Shown: piece after piece, positions 13,401 to 25,584 of the stretch
How positions within the stretch are numbered: position 1 is the first letter of the stretch
Layout: the number at the start of each line of letters is the position of its first letter
From: Neurospora crassa OR74A
Taxonomy: Eukaryota; Ascomycota; Sordariomycetes; Sordariales; Sordariaceae
Direction: 5' to 3'
DNA: 64,000 nucleotides
Assembly (NCBI RefSeq): GCF_000182925.2
Contig: NC_026505.1
Location: forward strand, 1,860,001 to 1,924,000
The notes under the pieces: generated by a model
What the model saw: the letters and a program-made list of their open reading frames with translations, nothing else
The model's database searches: none
Told to the model about the DNA's origin: nothing
Made by a program: the position numbers and the translations under genes

Positions 13401-13962
13401 CTTACAACCTAGAGGTAGCCTTGTGAGACCTCCGATTCCCGTACCTTCGTTTTTAGGTTGCCTAGGCTGTCTTGGTCGTCGACCTGTCTCAGACTTGCTG
13501 CCCTATCGCCACTCACGCCGTTGCTGAATTTCCAGATTCATCAAGAATTACTTTGCAAAACACCACGTCGGCTTCGCTCGCTTTTTTATTGAAGAAATCG
13601 GGTATGTATTCGTCACTCAACGTTTCGATGCCCTCCCTCTCCGCTTCTACCGGGCAGTTACGAGCTTCACTACGTGGACTATTCACACGTAGTGCACCAC
13701 GAGGCTCCGAGGTCCTTCTTTCTGTGCTCCATTTTGTGGGATCAATTTCATCTAAAATCTCCATGTTATCATGTTACTAGCCGTACCTCCTCCTTGTACC
13801 TGGTGTAATGCTGATCAAAGGAAAGACCACTCTAGGCAGGACCAACTAGATACCTTACTGGGTAACACACCGCAGCTTCCTCACTTCGAAAGTGGAAGAT
13901 TCGGGCTGTTTCACCTTCTTGACTTGTCCCTATTCAGCAAACAAGTGCACTCCTTTCTGGAA

Positions 13963-13982
13963 TTTGGACGATTTCGTCCAAA
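13963..13982. repeat. Perfect inverted repeat, 9-bp arms, 2-bp loop
   Basis: TTTGGACGA and its exact reverse complement TCGTCCAAA are separated by TT. It could be a dimeric transcription-factor site or a short hairpin, about 1.1 kb upstream of the Num1-like start codon. Confidence 0.6.
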
Positions 13983-15117
13983 GCCCTCCGATAGCGGATT
14001 AGCTTGACGTCCACCAACTCCATCGTTCTTGCGCGTCGCCCCAGGTGGAAGTCGAAACGACCCGCTCACTTATCATCTCATTTACACGCCGATTTGCGGG
14101 CTCCACTCGTTCAAAGAGAATCGGAAAGTGCAAACGATTGGGAGGGCGGAAAAGAGGAAAGCGATACCCACCAGACTGGGCTTTCTTTCTGGATGCCAAA
14201 TATAATCCAGGTCCTACCCTTGACTACTCCAGAAATCCCCGATTTCCGATTACCCACCCACCAGATTAATCGGTCTCGAACCCAGTTCAACCAGTCATAA
14301 CAGTCTTCAGTCATCCTCGTCGTCGACTGTTCAGCACTGACTGCCGTGCTCTTCTGTCGATCTGGTCGATCTACACGCTCTGGTTACCTTTCTTGGTCTT
14401 TGAGAGATCACCTATATACATTTTGCTCGGATTATTCGGGTCCTGTAAGTGAACTCTCCTCAAGATATGCGATCTTGTTTTCCCACCCAATTCTCATTGC
14501 TTGGGAGGCACTTGCGTTCGTGTTACAGAGTCAGACATGTTGCTTGGTCGCAAACTTTTATTTCGCCTGGCGTTATACAATGTGTAGCCGCAAAGGGCTC
14601 TTCCCCCCCAGAACGATCAAGTCCGAACTAACCGATCAGCCACAGACCACACCGGAAATTTTCACGTGAAGACGTTCAAAGGGCAGGATCTGAGCACCCT
14701 TTCTCGTTTAAACGGCAACGGTAGTCCGTGTCTTTGAGAGAGACGACATCTCGCCTCGCCTTGTGTGGGGGTATCTGTTCCTCCAGGTATGATTTCTCGC
14801 GAAACCCGGTCATTAGTCCTTAATGCAACACCCCCTGGCAACGTGACATGAACCGGAGCAGTAATCCTGATTGAGAGCTGCTGACCCGTAAAGCGTATTT
14901 CTAGAGTTGGCACTTGACACTCATTGGATTTCGTTTTCGTCTCCACGAGGCAACAAACACTGTCGGACAATCATTATCACTGGACCTCAAAGACGACAAA
15001 CCAACGCTGCCAACGACGACTGCCAGTAGACAGTGGGATGGCGATACTCTAAGTTCTGGCTGTTGCTTGCACGAGACTGCAGCTCTTCAACCCTGAGGAT
15101 ATTTCAAGCAGTTCACC

Positions 15118-18100
15118 ATGGGCGCTTGGGAAACTGAAGACGAGGGGACCGACCCGGCGGTGTCGTTGCCGACCCGCAACCCTTCGATACGCAACCGTTC
15201 TCGAAACCAATCCCGAGCTTCGCGCAGATCCAGACGGTCCATCACACCAACGAACAGGTCGGGAAGCTCCTCCCCGCCACCTTTGCCCGCCGATTGGGTT
15301 GACAAGGGATCAAAAAGAGCATCGAAAGCCATAAGCATAGACGACAACATCAGCATTCTTGACCCACGAAGATTTACCCCCACGCTTCACGCCAGTCTAG
15401 TCTCAGAGATATTGTCTTTGAGACGTGATCAAGAGGAGAAGCTTAAAGTCATCGAGGGCTTGGAAACGTCGCTGCAGACTACACGAGAAGAGTCCGAGTC
15501 CTTGCAAACGACGCTTTTGAACACTACCAAGGAAAGCCGGTCGTTGAAACGCCAGATAGCACTTTTGGAAGGCGGAACTTCTTCTGCATTAGATCAACTG
15601 ACCAAAGAGCGCGATGAGGCTGTGGAATCTGCGAACGACACCAAGAAGAGGCTAGAGACCACCCAGAAGAAACTGAGAAACCAGGAGGAGGATATCGAAC
15701 GTGTTCATCAGCAATGGACGAAAGAAAAGGATATGTGGGAGGAGGAGAAGCGGAAGCTTGAGGTCCGTATCCACGTCGCGGAAAGCCGCCTGAAGGTGGT
15801 CCTTGATGAGGTCACTGCATTCCAAGCTGCGCAGGCAACCGCTAGCCTTGATCGCCCTAAGAGTGCGGCTGGCAGCGAAACCGGACAAGAAAACGATGGC
15901 GCAAGCGTCCGAACTCTCAGCTTGACCAACAGCATTCGGTTCTCTACTGTCAGTGGAATGATGAAGCCGAACGGTAAAACCTTGGCAGACGAGCTTGATT
16001 TTGATGGAGACTACGAGGATGAAAGCGACTACGGAGGCCGTCAGAGTGTCTTGTCTAATCGTGGACACATGCGAATCACGAGCCGTGACAGTGCGTTCGT
16101 GCGGTTTTCGAGCCGTGAAAGCGGTCACATGCGACATGGAAGCCGCGATACCCTTTTCTCCATCAAGACACACCGACGACACCGAAGCTCCGAAAGCCTT
16201 CTCAGATCTGCTAGCATTAATCGTGGAAAGCTGTCTCTGAACCAGTCCACCCTTGATAGACTGGAAGGCGCCGTGATCAAGGAGGATGAAGAGTTGCAGC
16301 CGCAAACACCGAAGCCGACTTATGTCGATACTGGAATTCAATACTCGCCGCCTGCCTCTCCCAGGATTGCGCCAACCGAACCATGGACTCCTCAACCAGC
16401 CCTAACTCCGTCTCACCAACCATACGAGAGGCCATCTGATGTTGATAGCCCACCCCGTACCGACACTGAATCTGAGCCAAACTCAAGAAGGAAGAGAGTC
16501 AACCTTGGGGGTCCGTTGTCAATTAAGCCACCCAACTCACAAAACTTGATGGTAAACGGAGCGACACAAACCATGGCGGAGCCGCTCAGCCCACCTCGAA
16601 CACCCAAGTGGCCAGGCCAGGATTCACTGCCCACACCCCAAGCGACGCCATCTTCTATGGTAACTTCCTTTACACAAACCGAAGCTCCTTCGGTTCAGCT
16701 GCAGCCAATCGGCCTCGAATCTCCTTCATACACTATTCCCAGTATCAGCATCATCCCTCCTTCGAGCCGACCTGCGTCGCCGTGCGAGCCAGTCCTGGAG
16801 CCCCTATCTAAGGACTTTGGCTGCCAGGTCTCCATGCCTGCTCGTGTGCCTATGCAGTCGACTGCAGTGCAAACTGAGGAGATTCGGGTTGACTTACGGT
16901 TGGCTAAGCTTCCAACCCACCTGCATCCCTCCGCCATCATCTCGAGACCTGTTTCGCCAGCCGTGTCGTCCGTTGATCAGCACGCCGAGGAAGCTAGACA
17001 GTTCACTCCAGTACCAGGAAACCTACCACCTCGCAACCCAAGGCGACTGACCAACAAGCACAGTTCGTCTGAGATCCCATCCTCGCCACCTATCGCAGCA
17101 TCTCCGATCTTGGAAAATATGCATGATGCCTACCCTGGAAGTAACGATGACGGGCCGTTGTCTCATCATGACGCTCCTATTCGAAGACCGCGCCGGATTG
17201 GCAGCTTGTTTGCCGATTTCAATGGACATAGCTCGGACGAGGAAGAATTTATGGATCCGGCGGACCAGAGCGATTCAGAATATCGCACAGCTTTATCTGC
17301 TCCCAGGCCTGTGACCAACTCTAGCTTTGGCAAACGTAGCTCTGGAAGCACTGCACCAATGAGCTCACCAGAGCACACCTTTTTCCAAAGGACTGCTGGG
17401 ATACATAACACTCTTCGCGGACTTGAAGAGGAGGAAAATGACACTTCAGACGTCTTTGACTCTGTCAGCATTTTCCATCAGCGCGATAGCCGCGATCTGA
17501 GCCTGGTTCGAACTGCTTCCAGGCGTTCAGGACGGTCAACCGCTTCCAAGGCAAATGGCATGCGAAGGGCTGCTCTGATACAGAGCGGCATCGTATCTCA
17601 CTCTTTGGCAAGAACCTCGAGCCATACTACGGACACCGCGGAACCGCCATTCCCTATCCCAAAACGTGCCAGTTCGAAGAACCCTGTTAATACTAGTAGT
17701 CCCAGCGAGGGGCGCGGCGCAACCCCTGTGAGAAGTAACGAGGGGATTCACAGGCGAGGTTCAAGTCGTGGTCCTTACCGGGCAAACAGCATCCGGAAAG
17801 CCCGTCCTCCATCGGCAGTCTCGCGTAAGAGAAGCCAGCGACGTGGAAGCAGGTCTCCTCCACCCTTCATGCCCCCAACTCAAGCATCTGACAGCCATGA
17901 TTTACCTCCTCTGCCGCGCAACACTATCAGCAATCCAAAAAAGACAGATCGGTCGCAACGGTCGACAACGACAGCGCAGACAGACGATCTGCCAGGTCGA
18001 CCTACCAGTAACTCTAGTCAGTCGACGAGTGTAGTTGATGCTATCGCTAAGACAATGGTTGGAGAATGGATGTTCAAGTATGTCAGAAGACGGAAGTCGT

Positions 18101-19393
18101 TTGGTATGACGGACAAAAATGGCGATGACAGTAGCAACGACCGTCACAAGCGATGGGTTTGGATAGCCCCCTATGAGCGCGCGATCCTCTGGAGTAGTAA
18201 ACAACCCTCATCTGGGAGCGCGCTGTTGGGTAAATCCGGACGCAAATGTAAGTTTCAGTTGCTCCTGTACCATTAACCGACAAATTGCTGACCTAACTGT
18301 GTTTCTAGTGGTCATTCAATCTGTTCTTGACGTGAAAGACGAGAACCCAGCTCCCAAGGGATCGGGCCCGCTTTTCCACAGATCGATCTTGATCTTGACG
18401 CCACAGAGAGCACTTAAATTCACGGCAGTCAATGCAGAACGACACTATCTCTGGTTGACGGCGTTATCATTCTTGGCTCATTCGACTCAAGCCATTCCTG
18501 AGAACCTCGCGGTCCCAACCCCAGACCCGCAGCCTGAGGTGTTCGAGCTGCCCAAGCCCAAGCCGGCGGCCGTACCGCCACCAGCACAAGCACCCACATC
18601 CGTACCAGTTCCCAAGGCCAGGGCCCGAAGACCTATTCGTGATTCTATTCGGTTGACAAAGGCGAAGGCGGCCGTAATCGAAACGGAACCTGACAGAAGC
18701 TTCCCACTACGAATGAGTGAAGACAGTGCCGTGCCCCCAAGCATACCGACCTTCCGACCTACACTGGCCGAGTCTTACAACTTTAACCCGGTGGTGATGC
18801 ACAATCGCGAAGAGTCGTATGATTCCACCATACCCCCTGCCATTCCTCGGTTCAACGAACGGAACCTGCACGCTGCACTGCACAATCGCAAGCGTAGTAG
18901 CACTGGTGGCTATCTTCCGCCGCCGATCTCATATCGAGGATTGTCCGGACCGATGAGTGGTGGAAGCTCCCATGCGCCGTCTGATAGTACAGCCGGCATG
19001 AGTGTTGCCGGCTCGTCCGATATCTTCAGCAATGCTGGAGCACCGAGTGTCATGGGATCTAGCATCCTGGGCTCAAGCGGCATGACATGGGGAACGGGGT
19101 CTGTATCTCGTGTGTCGGAGGCGTCGAGTCGACCTAGTGCTCCCAACTTCTTTGACGCGATCGGAACTGTGCGTATGGAAGCATTCATACAGCCAATGGC
19201 CTTCACCAAATACGATGACGACCAAGAGAGCTATCGTTACATGGCCCGCCGCCGAAGCAAGGAGTTTCGAAGGAGACACAGCCGAAGCTGGCACAGGGAC
19301 AGCATTTTAAGTGGAAACACTCGGATCACTCTCGGAAGCGATCCCATCGAGGACTATGGGTACGACAGAGATGACCCGTTCAGGGGATTCTAA
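15118..19393 (+). CDS. Num1/ApsA/Mcp5-type cortical anchor protein (coiled coil + PH domain)
   Basis: Two exons, 15118-18247 and 18309-19393, encode 1404 residues. Num1/ApsA/Mcp5 proteins sit at the cell cortex, bind membrane lipid through a C-terminal PH domain and capture dynein or mitochondria for nuclear migration and division. Visible here are a basic Ser/Arg-rich N-terminus, a heptad-type coiled coil at about residues 100-242, a long disordered Ser/Pro-rich centre, and a PH domain at about 980-1100. The PH domain starts with VGEWMFKYVRRRKSFG and ends at the conserved Trp in WLTALSF (Trp1092); the single intron interrupts it. A Ser/Gly-rich tail follows and ends in EDYGYDRDDPFRGF. Between residues 402 and 588 lies a cluster of TQT/GIQ-like motifs resembling dynein light chain (LC8) sites. 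Fungal family members are often larger. The family call is confident; dynein anchoring is inferred from the family. Confidence 0.88.
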
Positions 19394-20592
19394 GAAGGTT
19401 ATTTAAAGCATGGCGTTGGAGTTTTATACTCGTTGCCTCTTTTCAGTGCAACCCATTGCTGGCGCTCATTTCTTTTCTTATGTTTAGTTTTGTTAACAAT
19501 TCGGAGAGGCGGAAAATTTGACGGCGGAAACTTTGTTTAGCAGACCAAGACTTTGATTTCTTCAATCATCACACCCCTCCAAAACCAGAAAGGGGCAAGA
19601 TCAAAGAAAAAGTTAAGACGAGGCAAACATTTACGGACACTAGAGTCCACCATAACTATAACTTTTAAGCCGACCAAAAGAGGGTCCCTCGAAAAGGAGG
19701 AGGCTGTAAAAGGCAACGGCACAAACACTTTACTTTGAATCCTCACATACCTACCACATACTAACCTCGTATTTCCTTTATCTATTTTCCTTTCAATTTC
19801 ACTTCTCATGCATCCACTTGGATGCTGTTCTGTACATTATCACGGCATGTGTAAACACCTGTATGTATATCGTCAACGGCGACGGCAAAGATGCGGCTTA
19901 CAAGCTCATTTGGAGCATTCAAAGTCGAACAAATCCTGGGGGAAATTACCAGCAACCCCGATTCCTCAGAGGTAGAGACTCGTCAGGCCCCGGAGAGGGG
20001 ATGGATCCGATCTCAGATCGAGACACGATGCGTTCATTTGTGGACGTTTCAAGGGTAACAGCAATATAGAAACAGATCACTATACAAGTTCAGTAATTGG
20101 TCAATTTGCCTTTTCAAATAACCAAGGGAAGTGACAAGATGTGTTTTGGAGGGCCACAGTCTCAACTACATACACACGGCAGTAGAGGTAAGTGGTTTAA
20201 GAGCCATGCGCCACACGTTAAGACAAAGTGGCCTGTAAGTTCTCACCAGCCACGTCATGGCGGGGCCTTTAACGCTTGCATTCAGGGGCAGTGTTCGTTT
20301 AAGTGCGCATGGGGCGGTTTTGGGTTCGGCAACTCCTGGCCTGGACCCCTGAACAAACGTCCCGCATGGGCCGCCTATGTAACAAGGAACCTGGAACCGC
20401 ATGGCAATCCACCAACATTGGCGAAGTCATCACCAGCCAACACTTGAAAGTTTCAACTCCCGCTCGCTCTTTTTGAACGGCCAACTTAACATGACAACCA
20501 ACTCCGCTTCTGGTTGACCTCTGTTGATTTTACTCTTTTCTGTTACATATCTGACCGAAACTCGGGCCCCTTGGGAACCGACTTAATTAACC
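19394..20592. other. Intergenic spacer
   Basis: This is the 3' region of the Num1-like gene and the promoter region of the auxilin-like gene. No gene or repeat is recognised. The start of the next gene is preceded by TTAATTAACC. Confidence 0.5.
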
Positions 20593-23500
20593 ATGGACGA
20601 CCTCTCCGCTCTCGACTGGTCCGCGTCCAGCAGCAGCAGCTCCAACCCGAATCCTCCCAAGACAACCACGACAACTTCCGCCTTCAGCAGCTTCCCCGCG
20701 ATCCGTCCCACACCGTCCCCGTTTGCATCTGGCCGTAGTACGCCCGTGATTTCAAGCCAGGGTTCCGGTACGATCGCTCCCAAGTCCAACAACAATCCGT
20801 TCTCGAAACCGGCGCAAGACAGCTTCAGCAATCTCGGCAACTTGGTCAATTTCGCCTCATCCTCCTCCGCTCAGAACACCGCGAAGCTAAGCTTGAAAGA
20901 ACAACAAGAGCGGTTGGAGGCCGAACGACGCAGGAAAGAGGAGGAAAGACGACAACAGCTTCAAGCGCAGTATGGAGGGCTCGATGCGCTGGGACAGCTG
21001 GGCAGTGGTGGGAGCAGCAGCAGGACGACCTCCCCTGCGTCTGGGCTTGGAGGACCTGGGTCGATCCCGTCCCCAGCGATCTCGAGGGTTGCGAGCCCGT
21101 TGAATCCGACGACGCTGAACCAATTGAATATGACAACAAAGAAGCCGAGTGAATCAGATGACGATCTGTTTGCGGCGTTCAAGGCCGAGACCAAGGTCGA
21201 TAATGCGAGCCACTACCCCCCGCCGACGGTGGCGAGTCCGCCGCCGGTCTCTACAACGACAAGTGTGCAGCCAAAGTTGGATCTTTCGGACCCGTCGGCT
21301 TGGGGGGCGCCAAAATCGAGTACACCTACGCCTGCGCCTGCACCTGCGCCTGTTCCGGCGCCGGTTAATACGGCGAACACGGCCTTCGCGGGGCTTGATG
21401 ACGACGACCCGTTTGGCCTTGGGGACTTCAGTGCGCCAAAGTCAAGTGTGGCCCCGCCGGCCCCGGCCTTTGATGAGGAGGAGGATGATTTACTAGGCGA
21501 CCTAGCCAAGCCTGTTGATCAGGTCAAGAAGCAACAGCAACAATCACAACAGGAGCAGCAACAACGACAGCCCCAAGTAGCCAGACCCTTCTTCTCCCAA
21601 ACACGAGAACCAGGGAAACCGATCGAGGACGACGAGGACTCGTCTTCCTCCGATGATGAACCCGAGCAGCCTCCTCGTCCATCCGACGATCCCTTCGACA
21701 GGGCAGTAGCCCAACTAGTCGACTATGGATTTACTCCCGAGAACGCCAGGAGAGGCCTAACGGAGAGTGGCGCCGGGCTAAACATCCAGGCGGCGGTTAA
21801 TTGGTTGCTCGACGACGCACATAGGCAAGCGAAAGACGAGGCTAGGGCTAAGAATGGTGGCGGCGGACCACAGCACACCGGAAGAAACGAAGAACGAGGA
21901 GCAAGCCAGTCTCGCGCTGGACGTGGTGGCCAGGGAGGCCCTTCGTGGATGAGGGAGGAGGAACGACAGGAACAGGTCGAGAGGTCTAGGAGTAGGGATA
22001 ATCGGTCACCGGCTTCGCTGGCCGAGGTGGACTTCGCCAAGACTGCGGCAGCCGTGGGCACGAGCTTGTTCAAGACGGCGAACAGTCTGTGGAAGACGGG
22101 GCAGAAGAAGGTGCAGGAGGCTGTGAAGGAGTTCCAGCATGAGGGAGGCGATCCGAACCAGCCCAAGTGGATGAGGGAAGCTGCTGAGTATGAGCAAGGG
22201 GGTAGGAGGCCGCAGGCGCCCGATGTTACGGATGAGGCTATGATGTTGGAGGGTGATGGGCGGCCAGCACGGAGGCCCGAGTCCACGAGGGAACGCTCGG
22301 CGGAACCCCGGACTGCTAGTAATGGGCCACAACGGCATGCTTCTCCCGTGCCCAAGTGGCAGCAACAGGCGCCTCCTCCGGCCTCGCTTGATCCACGGTC
22401 ACGGCTCAGTAAACAATCTATTGAGGAACAGAGTTCTCAAGCGTATGTCAGTCCCGCGCGCAGGAAGAAGGCCACTCCTCAAGCCCAGCCGGAAGCTCCT
22501 CCTCCATCACAGCAATTCGAGGACGAGGACCTCCTATTCGGTTCTTCAGGCCCGTCCAAGTCCCAAATCACCACAGCACTGCCCTCCAGACCCGCCGCCA
22601 AATCCACCGCACCACCACCCCCTGCTCCCCGACGATCTCCCGCCCCCATACAGCCCAAACCCGCTGCCCCTCCGCGCCAGATCCCCCCCATCTCCGCCAT
22701 CGCCCTCCAATCCTCCACCAAGCACCGTCTCGAAGGCACTGCCCACTTCAAGCGCGGTGACTACGCCGCGGCACACACTTCCTACGGCGCCTCCCTCTCC
22801 GCCATCCCGTCCACTCACCCGCTCGCCATCCTCCTCCTTTGTAACCGCGCCCTCACCGCGCTCAAAGTTGGCGAGCCCCGCCAAGCCGTCTCGGACGCCG
22901 ACGCCGCCATCGCGCTCATCGGCCCCTCAAAGGGGGAGGGGGAGTCTGTCGAGGTGCAGACTTCGGAACACGGCCCCGCAGAGAAACGTGAAATGCGCGA
23001 CCTCTACGGCAAAGCCCTCGCCCGCAAGGCCGAAGCGCTGGAGCAAATGGAGAAGTGGGCGGACGCCGAGAAAGTATGGCAGAGTGCTGTCGAGGCTGGT
23101 TTGGGTGGGCAGACGGCGGCGGCGGGGAGACAGAGGTGTCAGAAAGCTCTCGCTCCCAAACCTCCTCCTTCCGTCTCTGCCTTTACCAAATCCGCTCCAG
23201 CTCGTCCCCGCCCAACTCCCAGCGCAGCAACAAGTCAAAAATCCTCCGAAGCAGTCCAACGTCTCCGCCTAGCCAACCAGGCCGCGGAGAAGGAAGGAAG
23301 CGAAAAGTTTGCTCTTGCCGACAAGGTGGATGCGAAGATTGCGAGCTGGCGCGACGGCAAGAAGGATAACTTGCGCGCGCTGCTGGCGAGTTTGGATAAT
23401 GTGCTGTGGGAGGGGAGCGGGTGGAAGAAGGTGGGATTGCATGAATTGGTGGTGGCGAACAAGGTCAAGATTGTTTACATGAAGGCTATCGCAAAGTGTC

Positions 23501-23721
23501 ATCCTGATAAGGTAAGCTTTGTCTTTCTTTTTTTTTTCTCTTCCCCTTTTTCTGTCTTCTTGGAAATTTGAAGTGAATCAGAAATATCCGGGATGGTTGC
23601 TGACGAAGATGATAACCAGATTTCGACGGATGCGTCAACCGAGGTTAGGATGATTGCTGGAACGGTATTTGCCACGCTTAATGAGGCTTGGGATAAGTTT
23701 AAGAAGGAGAATAATATGTGA
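20593..23721 (+). CDS. swa2: Auxilin-like clathrin uncoating factor (UBA-TPR-J domain, Swa2-type)
   Basis: Two exons, 20593-23511 and 23620-23721, give 1006 residues. Swa2/auxilin proteins recruit Hsp70 to clathrin coats and stimulate uncoating of vesicles. The domain order matches yeast Swa2. A disordered N-terminus carries clathrin/adaptor-type motifs (NNPFSKP, FGLGDF, DLLGDL). A UBA domain lies at about residues 365-415 (AVAQLVDYGFTPENARRGL). TPR helices lie at about 710-860. A C-terminal J domain has the HPD motif (KCHPDK). The intron falls directly after the HPDK codons, so the last helix of the J domain (TVFATLNEAWDKFKKEN) is on the short second exon. The gene converges on ubc7. At 1006 residues it is longer than yeast Swa2 (about 670) because of low-complexity Ser/Pro/Gln tracts. 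Confidence 0.92.
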
Positions 23722-24211
23722 GTGTAAGGGGCGGGTGGAATAGTAATGGGTTGATGAGAAACGTAGGGGGGCGGAAGGGTTAATGTTCTAAACTGCTTAT
23801 TGAGATATGATACCTATATTAGAAGGAACGGGAAAGGAGTGCTAATAAACCTCAAGCTACTTGTCTGCTGTAGACATGTCTCTGTTCGAGCGGACAAGGC
23901 GAACGGAGGTCATATAGAAAACATCATCAACATGGGAATAGGAAGTTCGTCATTATTATCCTCAAAGGAAAACACCAGTGCCATGCCATGCTAATAAAAA
24001 AGTATACCTCAAACCACCACCCTTCCTCTTGTTCAAAGTGCTTAGTCACTCCGAGATTCTTTTACCACCCTTTACCACCACCACCACCACCACCACCACC
24101 ACCACCCCCGTTCTCGCTCTCTATCCACGAAACCTTCTTCAACCACTTCACACAACGAACCCGCCCTTCCATTACTCTCTTCATCCTCTTTCTTCCCAAC
24201 TCTCCATGCCC
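23722..24211. other. Convergent 3' spacer with (ACC)n repeat
   Basis: Downstream sequence of two convergent genes. Apart from the ACC microsatellite (listed separately) no feature is seen. Confidence 0.6.
24074..24106. repeat. (ACC)11 microsatellite
   Basis: About eleven tandem ACC units in the 3' spacer between the auxilin-like gene and ubc7. Confidence 0.9.
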
Positions 24212-24833
24212 TTAAAGCCCCAAGCTAGCCCTCACACTAGCCTTCACCCTCGCCTCGTACTCGCTCCTCTTCTCCCTCCACATCTTGGCCGCCTCCACGT
24301 TCGCCGGACTCTCGTCGTTAGGCTCCGCCAACATGCTCATAACAGATAACAAGATTTTCTCGACGGACTGAATAGGTGACCATCTCTCCGAGGCAGTCTC
24401 GTAGTGGTTCGGGTCGTCGCCGGGTGGGTGGAGGATCGAGATGCAGACCAGACCTGAGGGGTAGACTGTTGGAGGGTTGATTTCCGTTAGCACTTTGCAT
24501 GCCTGACCACCACAGATGGTGAGAAGAACCAAGTGAAGGATAAGAGAAATAAAAAAGGAAGAAGAGGAAGGAGAAGAAGAACACACCATTAGGATGGAAT
24601 ATATCCCCCAGAAACTTCATGGTCGGCGGCATATGCGGGTAATCGTTCGGAAACTTGAGTTCTGCGGGGAACACGCCGCCCTCAAAGGGGGTGCCTTCGG
24701 GCCCTTGGATCAGGCATTCCCAGTGCAGCAGGTCGTCTTCGGAAATGGGGCCCGCGGTGATGCCTTCGGGTGGGTTGTTGGTTAGAGCGCGGTATTCTTG
24801 GAGGAGACGACGTTGGGCTACGTTGAGAGACAT
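24212..24833 (-). CDS. ubc7: Ubiquitin-conjugating enzyme E2, Ubc7/UBE2G2 type
   Basis: Two exons, 24833-24587 and 24465-24212, give 166 residues, the normal Ubc7 length. The intron acceptor at CCAACAG restores the active-site segment [19 protein letters not shown], with catalytic Cys90. The acidic/extended loop after the cysteine ([18 protein letters not shown]) is the hallmark of the Ubc7/UBE2G group and separates it from other E2s. Ubc7 works at the ER membrane in ERAD, with Cue1-type anchors and Hrd1/Doa10-type ligases, to ubiquitinate misfolded and sterol-regulated proteins. The HPN motif is present at the end of exon 1. The gene is divergently arranged with the Mmc1-like gene, sharing a 750-bp promoter region. 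Confidence 0.95.
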
Positions 24834-25584
24834 TGTAGCTGTTGGTTGATGGTGGGTGTTGTTGTTATTGTTGGGGTCCTCGTGTGGTGTTGTTGTTGTT
24901 GATGATCGAGACGTGGGGCTCTCTGAGGAGAGTGCCTCGGGGGCGGTACTGTGTTATGGATATACGCTTTGGTGATCGGGATGGGAATCGCGTGGTGTCG
25001 CAAGCAGTTACTGTGGGTTGGGCATATGGTTAAGACGAAGGTAGATATGTCGTGATCTACTTCTTATCGATTGTTTGTTTTGGTTTAAGAAACGAAGTGT
25101 CGAACTGAATCGATGCATGCAGGAGAAGCGCGGAGGACACACTGGGCTGCAGCGGGGGTTGTCAGCGGCGCAGTTGCTTGACACGTCTGACGTCGGTCCG
25201 CTCGGCGGGGATTGATTTCCATGGGACGTCTCGGGACGGGAATTGGGGAAGCTGCTGCTGCTGCACCACAGGGGCCATACATGCTAGGGCCCGGGACCCT
25301 TCCAGAAGCGCCTACGACAGGTACACCAGCCGGGGGGTTCTAGCGGCCGGGTGTGCTGTTTCCCTTCCTGAGCTGCCGGCCGGCAACCTGAGAGCTAGAC
25401 TACCTCTAGGGAGGTAAAAAAAAGCTCTCGGTCAACCGCAACCGGCTTCCTTGTTATCGCAATTGGCTGTTATCGCATCTGCCATTCCATCTATTCTTGT
25501 TTCGGTTTCGGAAACTCGATGGCTCGTCGTCGACTGGGAGCCACGCCGCTCTAGCTTGCCAACCTCTCACCTCGTCAGCCAGCC
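24834..25584. other. Divergent promoter region (ubc7 / mmc1-like)
   Basis: A shared 5' region with GTT-rich tracts near 24855-24900 on the ubc7 side. No additional gene is seen. Confidence 0.5.

Larger units (their letters stand above)
7903..15117. other. 7.2 kb region without a recognisable gene
   Basis: This is the longest gene-free stretch of the window. It lies between the membrane protein and the Num1/ApsA-like gene. The open frames (up to 181 codons at 9391-9936) have no domain, no coding-like amino acid pattern and no clean splice context. It contains a 41-T run, a GAGGAT repeat, a 13-G run near 10996, an orphan TATAAA at 9986-9991 and a perfect 9-bp inverted repeat near 13963. The part from about 12900 to 15117 is pyrimidine-rich with several GTANGT sites and could be a spliced long leader of the gene at 15118 or a non-coding transcript. 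Confidence 0.4.

Noticed and set aside
12953-13426. 157-codon open frame upstream of the Num1-like gene
   Set aside because: Cys/Leu/Arg-rich composition of pyrimidine-rich DNA read in frame; no family resemblance and no splice context.
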